5,394 bases of DNA, from NCBI GenBank assembly GCA_030043595.1, contig JASHXJ010000499.1, positions 1 to 5,394 of the forward strand. Reading direction: 5' to 3'. A program made the position numbers and the translations under genes. Below the pieces are notes generated by a model, which ran no database searches, was not told the origin of the DNA, and saw only the letters and a list, made by a program, of their open reading frames with translations. Positions 1 to 5,394 of the stretch are shown in pieces. Source of the DNA: Trebonia sp. Lineage in GTDB: Bacteria > Actinomycetota > Actinomycetes > Streptosporangiales > Streptosporangiaceae. Each line of letters opens with the position of its first letter. Positions within the stretch are counted from its first letter, which is position 1.

Positions 1-2140
<2,140 letters not shown>

Positions 2141-2148
<8 letters not shown>

Positions 2149-2170
2149 CGACGGGTAAAGACGGGTAAAG
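2141..2170 (+). repeat. Three-copy 10-bp tandem repeat spanning the gltB stop
   Basis: Three head-to-tail units read ACGGGTAACG, ACGGGTAAAG and ACGGGTAAAG. The first unit contains the last bases of gltB and its TAA. The period of 10 is not a multiple of three, so the TAAs at 2146, 2156 and 2166 fall in three different frames. The last unit also supplies the AAAGGGG that is the best Shine-Dalgarno candidate for gltD. The repeat is seen directly; any function is inference. Confidence 0.85.
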
Positions 2171-2173
2171 GGG
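2167..2173 (+). promoter_or_regulatory. Ribosome binding site of gltD (long spacing)
   Basis: AAAGGGG is the only purine-rich, anti-SD-like stretch between gltB and gltD. It ends 12 nt before the ATG at 2186, which is longer than the usual 5-10 nt. Translational coupling to gltB may therefore help gltD expression. The ATG choice itself is supported by the conserved N-terminus MGDPKGFLK. Confidence 0.55.
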
Positions 2174-2185
2174 CTGGTTGTAGTC

Positions 2186-3619
2186 ATGGGCGACCCGAAG
2201 GGGTTCCTCAAGGCCGCGCGGGAGACCCCGCGGCGGCGGCCGGTCGACGTGCGGCTGACGGACTGGCGCGAGGTGTACGAGCCGTTCGCCAGGGACCGGG
2301 TGGAGCGGCAGGCGGCACGGTGCATGGACTGCGGCATCCCGTTCTGCCACAACGGCTGCCCGCTGGGCAACCTGATCCCGGAGTGGAACGACCTCGTCTA
2401 CCGGTCGGACTGGGCGGACGCCGCGGAGCGGCTGCACGCGACCAACAACTTCCCCGAGTTCACCGGGCGGCTATGCCCGGCCCCGTGCGAGTCGGCATGC
2501 GTGCTCGGCATCAACGCCGAGCCGGTCACGATCAAGCAGATCGAGGTGGAGATCATCGACCGGGCGTGGGCCTCGGGCGGCGTGCTGCCCGTGCCGCCCG
2601 AGGCCGCGAGCGGGTTCTCCGTGGCGGTCGTCGGGTCGGGACCCGCCGGGCTGGCGGCGGCCCAGCAGCTGACCAGGGCGGGGCATCTCGTGACGGTCTT
2701 CGAGCGGGACGACCGTCCCGGGGGCCTGCTGCGGTACGGGATCCCCGAGTTCAAGCTGGAAAAGCGCCACCTGGACCGGCGGCTCGCCCAGATGGCGGCC
2801 GAGGGGACCGTGTTCTCGTGCGGCACCCCGGTGGAGTCGGCCGCGCAACTGGCCGGCTTCTCGGCCGTGGTGCTGACCGGCGGCGCCCGGGTGCCGCGCG
2901 ACCTGCCGGTGCCCGGCCGCGACCTGGCTGGCATCTACCAGGCGATGGAGTACCTGCCGCTGGCCAACAGGCTCGGCGCGTCGTCGCCGGTCACCGCCGC
3001 GGGCAAGCACGTGGTGATCATCGGCGGCGGCGACACCGGCGCGGACTGCCTGGGCACCGCGCTGCGCCAGAGGCCGGCGTCGGTCACCCAGCTCGAGATC
3101 ATGCCGCGGCCTCCCCGGTCGCGCGCGGACAGCCAGCCGTGGCCGACGTACCCGATGATCTACCGGGTGTCGTCCGCGCACGAGGAGGGCGGGGACCGCG
3201 TCTACGCCGTCTCCACCGAAGAGTTCCTCGCCGACTCCGCCGGCGCGGTGCGCGCGCTGCGGCTGACCGAGGTGGCGACGTCGGGCGGCCGGTTCACGCC
3301 GGTGCCGGGCACTTCCAGGGAGATCCCCTGCGAGCTGGTGCTGCTCGCGATGGGGTTCACCGGCGCGGAGCGGCCCGGGCTGCTCAGCGACCTCGGCGTC
3401 GAGTTCGACGCGCGCGGCAACGTGGCCAGGAGCGCGTCGTACGAGAGCTCGGTGCCCGGCGTGTTCGTGGCCGGGGACATGGGGCGCGGCCAGTCGCTGA
3501 TCGTCTGGGCGATCGCCGAGGGCCGCAGCGCCGCGGCCCACGTCGACAAGTACCTGCGGGCCCTGAACCGCCCGGCGCTGCCGGTCGCGATTCCCCCGAC
3601 CGCCCGCCCGCTCACGTAA
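2186..3619 (+). CDS. gltD: Glutamate synthase (NADPH) small subunit
   Basis: Small (beta) subunit of glutamate synthase. It oxidises NADPH at FAD and passes electrons through 4Fe-4S clusters to the FMN of GltB. At 477 residues it is a normal family length. The start MGDPKGFLK is the signature GltD N-terminus. The N-terminal cluster-binding domain has cysteines C46, C49, C54, C58 and C97, C101, C105 (CMDCGIPFCHNGCP and LCPAPCESAC), as expected for the two 4Fe-4S centres. The FAD Rossmann motif is VVGSGPAG (148-155), followed by an ERDDRPGGLLRYGIPEFKL stretch. The NADPH-binding Rossmann motif is IIGGGDTGADC (278-288). The C-terminal FAD motif is VFVAGDMGRGQSLIVWAI (426-443). It lies 37 bp after gltB and is presumably co-transcribed with it. 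All cluster and nucleotide-binding residues are present. Related beta-like oxidoreductases share the fold, but the adjacent gltB settles the assignment. Confidence 0.97.
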   Translation: MGDPKGFLKAARETPRRRPVDVRLTDWREVYEPFARDRVERQAARCMDCGIPFCHNGCPLGNLIPEWNDLVYRSDWADAAERLHATNNFPEFTGRLCPAPCESACVLGINAEPVTIKQIEVEIIDRAWASGGVLPVPPEAASGFSVAVVGSGPAGLAAAQQLTRAGHLVTVFERDDRPGGLLRYGIPEFKLEKRHLDRRLAQMAAEGTVFSCGTPVESAAQLAGFSAVVLTGGARVPRDLPVPGRDLAGIYQAMEYLPLANRLGASSPVTAAGKHVVIIGGGDTGADCLGTALRQRPASVTQLEIMPRPPRSRADSQPWPTYPMIYRVSSAHEEGGDRVYAVSTEEFLADSAGAVRALRLTEVATSGGRFTPVPGTSREIPCELVLLAMGFTGAERPGLLSDLGVEFDARGNVARSASYESSVPGVFVAGDMGRGQSLIVWAIAEGRSAAAHVDKYLRALNRPALPVAIPPTARPLT

Positions 3620-3649
3620 GGCGGCTTCGCTACCAGCGCGTGAACGTTG

Positions 3650-3665
3650 TGTGACGCTATTCACC
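3650..3665 (+). promoter_or_regulatory. Possible Crp/GlxR-type binding box upstream of pyk
   Basis: TGTGACGCTATTCACC matches the TGTGA-N6-TCACA consensus of the Crp family at 9 of 10 fixed positions, and the inner GTGA-N6-TCAC is perfect. Actinobacterial Crp and GlxR proteins use the same core. The box overlaps the proposed -35 element, and its centre (3657.5) lies about 37 bp before the predicted start near 3695. That is close to, but not exactly, the class II activation position; repression by occlusion is equally possible. This is a motif match only. Confidence 0.45.
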
Positions 3666-3688
3666 AGGGACAAATCCTCCCTTACAGT
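3660..3688 (+). promoter_or_regulatory. Predicted sigma-70-type promoter of pyk
   Basis: TTCACC (3660-3665) as -35 and TACAGT (3683-3688) as -10 are separated by 17 bp. Each matches 4 of 6 consensus positions, and transcription would start near 3695, about 23 nt before the pyk ATG. An alternative is GGGACA (3667-3672) with TATAGA (3691-3696), preceded by an extended-10-like TGG. In either case the core promoter overlaps the dre-like operator at 3685-3702, an arrangement typical of steric repression. There is no experimental start-site information. Confidence 0.45.
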
Positions 3689-3702
3689 GGTATAGACCAC
3701 TG
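3685..3702 (+). promoter_or_regulatory. dre-like operator for a DasR/HutC-family GntR regulator
   Basis: CAGTGGTATAGACCACTG is a perfect 7-bp inverted repeat around ATAG. Its inner 16 bp differ at one base from the DasR operator form AGTGGTCTAGACCACT known from Streptomyces, and GTATAGAC fits the HutC-subfamily rule GT-N-TA-N-AC. The site overlaps the predicted -10 and transcription start of pyk, so a bound protein should block transcription. DasR is released by glucosamine-6-phosphate-type ligands and controls N-acetylglucosamine and PTS genes. The PTS consumes PEP, the substrate of pyruvate kinase, so the target is biologically sensible. Which GntR protein binds here, if any, is not known from this window. 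Confidence 0.72.
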
Positions 3703-3703
3703 G

Positions 3704-3709
3704 AAGGGG
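3704..3709 (+). promoter_or_regulatory. Ribosome binding site of pyk
   Basis: AAGGGG, within GGAAGGGGA, lies 8 nt before the ATG at 3718, which is ideal spacing and supports that start. It forms part of the right arm of the extended inverted repeat, so its accessibility may depend on where the transcript begins. Confidence 0.75.
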
Positions 3710-3717
3710 ATCTCCCG

Positions 3718-5151
3718 ATGAGCCGCCGCGCGAAGATCGTCTGCACGCTCGGACCCGCGACATCGACCCAGGAGCGGGTCACCGCGCTGATCGGCGCCGG
3801 CCTCGATGTCGCCAGGCTCAACCTCAGCCACGGGACCCACGCCGACCACCTGCTGGCCTACCAGCGGGTTCGCAGCGGAAGCGACGCCACAGGCCGCAGC
3901 GTGGGCGTGCTCGCCGACCTGCAAGGGCCGAAGATCCGGCTGGGGACCTTCCCCGCCGGGCCCGTCTGGCTCAAGCCAGGCGACGAGTTCACGATCACGA
4001 CCGACGACATCCCGGGCTCCGAACACGAGGCGGCCACCACGTACCAGGGCCTCGCCGACGACGTGCGCGCCGGCGACCGCATCCTGATCGACGACGGCAA
4101 CGTCCAGCTCGACGTGGCCGGCGTCACCGGAACCAGGGTCCGCACCACGGTCGTCATCGGCGGGAAGGTCTCCGACCACAAGGGCATCAACCTCCCCGGG
4201 GTGGCCGTCAGCGCGCCCGCGCTCACCGGCAAGGACGAGACGGACCTGCGCTGGGCGCTCGCGGTCGGCGCGGACATGATCGCGCTGTCCTTCGTCCGTA
4301 CCCCGGAAGACGCCGCCCTGGCCCGCAAGGTCATGCACGAGGTCGGCCGGCAGGTCCCGCTGATCGCCAAGATCGAGAAGCCGGAAGCGGTCCGGGTGCT
4401 GCCGGACATCGTCGACGCGTTCGACGGGATCATGGTGGCGCGCGGCGACCTCGGCGTCGAACTGCCGCTCGAGCAGGTCCCCGCCGTCCAGAAGCGGGCG
4501 ATCGGCCTCGCCAGGGAACGCGCCCGGCCGGTCATCGTCGCCACTCAGATGCTCGAGTCGATGATCTCCGCGCCGCGTCCCACCAGGGCCGAGGTGTCCG
4601 ACGTCGCCGGGGCCGTCGTCGAGGGAGCCGACGCGGTGATGCTGTCCGCGGAGACAAGCATCGGCGCGTACCCGGTCCAGACGGTGGCCACGATGGCGCG
4701 CATCGTCACGGCGGCCGAGGAGAGCTCGCTGCGCGCGGAGTCGTCGCTGACCCGGGTGCCGACCACGACGGGCGGCGCGATCGCCCGCGCGGCGGCCGAG
4801 GTGGGCGCGATCGTAGGCGCGAAGGCGCTGGTCGCCTTCACGATGACCGGCGAGACGGCGCGGCGGCTCGCCAGGTACCGGTCGCCGATCCCGCTGCTCG
4901 CGTTCACCACCGAGCCGTCGACCCGCAGCCAGCTCGCCCTCACCTGGGGGGTGGAGACGTTCATCGTGCCGACCGTGCACCATACCGATGACATGGTGCA
5001 CGAGGTCGACAGCGCGCTGTTCAGCCTGGGCCGCTGCCACATCGGCGACAAGATCGTCATCGTGGCCGGCAGCCCGCCCGGCAGCCCGGGCAAGACCAAC
5101 GCGCTGCGCGTGCACCGGATCGGCGACGCGATCGCGCTGCCCTATCCCTGA
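3718..5151 (+). CDS. pyk: Pyruvate kinase
   Basis: Cytoplasmic glycolytic enzyme transferring phosphate from PEP to ADP to give pyruvate and ATP. Its 477 residues match the usual bacterial length. The ATG has a well-placed AAGGGG, and the protein begins with the family motif KIVCTLGPAT (6-15). The TIM-barrel A domain carries RLNLSHG (R33, N35, S37) and DLQGPKIRLG (D67, K72, R74). The B lid domain spans about 70-165. The catalytic core has IAKIEKPEA (K218, E220), MVARGDLGVELP (D244 as metal ligand) and ATQMLESM (T276). PTRAEVSDVAGAV and GADAVMLSAETS follow near 287-313. The C-terminal allosteric-type domain runs from about 350, with FTMTGETARRLARYRSPIP (374-392) in the effector-loop region. 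One mild oddity is DVAGAV where most relatives have DVANAV; catalytic residues are intact. It appears to have its own regulated promoter in the 98-bp gap after gltD, where no convincing terminator is seen, so read-through from gltBD is possible. Confidence 0.98.
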   Translation: MSRRAKIVCTLGPATSTQERVTALIGAGLDVARLNLSHGTHADHLLAYQRVRSGSDATGRSVGVLADLQGPKIRLGTFPAGPVWLKPGDEFTITTDDIPGSEHEAATTYQGLADDVRAGDRILIDDGNVQLDVAGVTGTRVRTTVVIGGKVSDHKGINLPGVAVSAPALTGKDETDLRWALAVGADMIALSFVRTPEDAALARKVMHEVGRQVPLIAKIEKPEAVRVLPDIVDAFDGIMVARGDLGVELPLEQVPAVQKRAIGLARERARPVIVATQMLESMISAPRPTRAEVSDVAGAVVEGADAVMLSAETSIGAYPVQTVATMARIVTAAEESSLRAESSLTRVPTTTGGAIARAAAEVGAIVGAKALVAFTMTGETARRLARYRSPIPLLAFTTEPSTRSQLALTWGVETFIVPTVHHTDDMVHEVDSALFSLGRCHIGDKIVIVAGSPPGSPGKTNALRVHRIGDAIALPYP

Positions 5152-5186
5152 CCGTCCCGGGCTCTATTTCGGACCGCCCCGGGCTC
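5151..5186 (+). repeat. 14-bp direct repeat just after pyk
   Basis: ACCGTCCCGGGCTC (5151-5164) recurs as ACCGCCCCGGGCTC (5173-5186), 22 bp later with a single T/C difference. Both copies contain the palindrome CCCGGG. The pair sits exactly between the pyk stop and the truncated membrane-protein remnant. It could be part of a terminator or a scar of a local duplication or deletion; the sequence does not decide. Confidence 0.7.
5156..5183 (+). terminator. Possible U-tract-less terminator hairpin of pyk
   Basis: CCCGGGC (5156-5162) can pair with GCCCCGGG (5176-5183), giving seven G-C pairs with one bulged C and a 13-nt loop. It begins 5 nt after the pyk stop. No T-run follows, which is common for actinobacterial terminators but also makes the call weak. 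Confidence 0.35.
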
Positions 5187-5191
5187 CCCAG

Positions 5192-5356
5192 ATCCTCCTC
5201 GGGTGCCTGCAGAAGGCGGGCTACCGCCAGTTCGTCACGTACCAGCCGGTCAGCCGGTACTGGGCGTTCCAGGGCATCGAGACCGGCATCTACGTGGCGG
5301 TGGCCGCCGCGCTGATCGCCCTCACGTTCGTCGTCGTCCTCCGCAGGGACGCGTAG
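5192..5356 (+). pseudogene. C-terminal remnant of a membrane transport (ABC permease-like) protein
   Basis: In the frame ending at TAG 5354-5356, a protein-like tail can be read: CLQKAGYRQFVTYQPVSRYW, then AFQGIETG, a hydrophobic stretch IYVAVAAALIALTFVVVL (5288-5341) and a positively charged end (RRDA). The order 'YQP-x-x-R-aromatic-W-x-x-Q-x-x-E-x-G', then one transmembrane helix, then RR, resembles the extreme C-terminus of membrane transport / ABC-2-type permease proteins common in actinobacteria. That family recall comes from memory, not from a search. The upstream body of such a protein is absent. No ATG or GTG lies in this frame between the pyk stop and the conserved part, and further upstream the frame runs inside pyk, where it is a meaningless shadow. 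It is therefore best read as a decayed 3' fragment. A small expressed protein from a non-standard start, such as CTG 5207, is less likely. Confidence 0.5.
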
Positions 5357-5394
5357 CCGACCCGAACCCTGGGCCGCCCCGCCGTCAGGCGCGG

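Larger units (their letters stand above)
3678..3709 (+). repeat. Extended inverted repeat covering the operator and pyk Shine-Dalgarno
   Basis: The 7-bp operator arms are flanked by a further complementary pair: CCCTT (3679-3683) opposite AAGGG (3704-3708), with one A-G mismatch (3684/3703). A possible U-G closing pair follows at 3678/3709. This gives 12 of 13 Watson-Crick pairs around a four-base ATAG loop. In RNA the right arm is the Shine-Dalgarno sequence of pyk, so the stem would mask it, but only in transcripts that start upstream of about 3678. The pairing is read directly; the masking role is inference. Confidence 0.6.

Noticed and set aside
2320..3654. 444-codon + strand frame overlapping gltD
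   Set aside because: It is out of frame with a gene carrying every GltD motif; its translation is Arg/Gly/Ala-rich nonsense.
3620..3660. Intrinsic terminator after gltD
   Set aside because: Only weak short pairings (for example AGCG with CGCT, and GTGAA 3640-3644 with TTCAC 3660-3664) and no T-run. The latter is better explained by the Crp-like box.
2471..3763. Long minus-strand open frame across gltD, the gap and the pyk start
   Set aside because: Composition is Arg/Ala/Gly/Pro/His-rich with no motif. It overlaps gltD and the pyk control region, so it is a GC-driven shadow.
3682..5115. Long open frame on the minus strand across nearly all of pyk
   Set aside because: It is a mirror of the pyk codon structure in very GC-rich DNA: low complexity, rich in Arg/Asp/Gly/His/Ala, with no recognisable domain, opposite a secure gene.
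5380..5391. Small CGCC-GTCA-GGCG hairpin at the window end
   Set aside because: A four-bp stem is expected by chance at this GC content, and the sequence is cut off just after it, so a terminator cannot be supported.
5385..5394. Possible stop codon (TCA, i.e. TGA on the minus strand) of a convergent gene entering from the right
   Set aside because: Only two or three codons would be inside the window, too few to recognise any protein.

Overview
This is a very GC-rich window with almost exclusively G or C at third codon positions. Its protein sequences read as actinobacterial (Actinomycetota, of the Streptomyces / Streptosporangiales / Thermomonosporaceae general type). The genus cannot be fixed from the sequence. 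All recognisable genes lie on the + strand, and the content is mainly conserved central metabolism, not an accessory island. I see no RNA genes, insertion sequence, CRISPR array or defence cassette.

Layout. Bases 1-2148 are the 3' part of gltB (large subunit of NADPH glutamate synthase), already open at the window edge. A 37-bp gap follows; together with the last bases of gltB it forms a three-copy 10-bp tandem repeat carrying TAA in all three frames. Bases 2186-3619 are gltD (small subunit). Bases 3620-3717 are a 98-bp intergenic region dense with regulatory signals. Bases 3718-5151 are pyk (pyruvate kinase). Bases 5152-5394 hold a 14-bp direct repeat with a possible GC-rich hairpin, then a short in-frame remnant (to 5356) that looks like the C-terminus of a membrane transport protein, then about 40 bp of unassigned sequence.

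How the genes work together. GltB and GltD form glutamate synthase, which moves the amide nitrogen of glutamine onto 2-oxoglutarate. Pyruvate kinase turns PEP and ADP into pyruvate and ATP. The window therefore joins the nitrogen-assimilation and PEP/pyruvate nodes.

The most interesting part is the gltD-pyk gap. It contains a near-perfect match to the DasR (GntR/HutC family) operator 'dre', a TGTGA-N6-TCACc box of the Crp/GlxR type, a plausible promoter overlapping both, and an extended inverted repeat that could hide the pyk Shine-Dalgarno sequence in read-through transcripts. If real, these would tie pyruvate kinase to amino-sugar/PTS and cAMP signals. These are sequence-pattern inferences; no binding is shown here.
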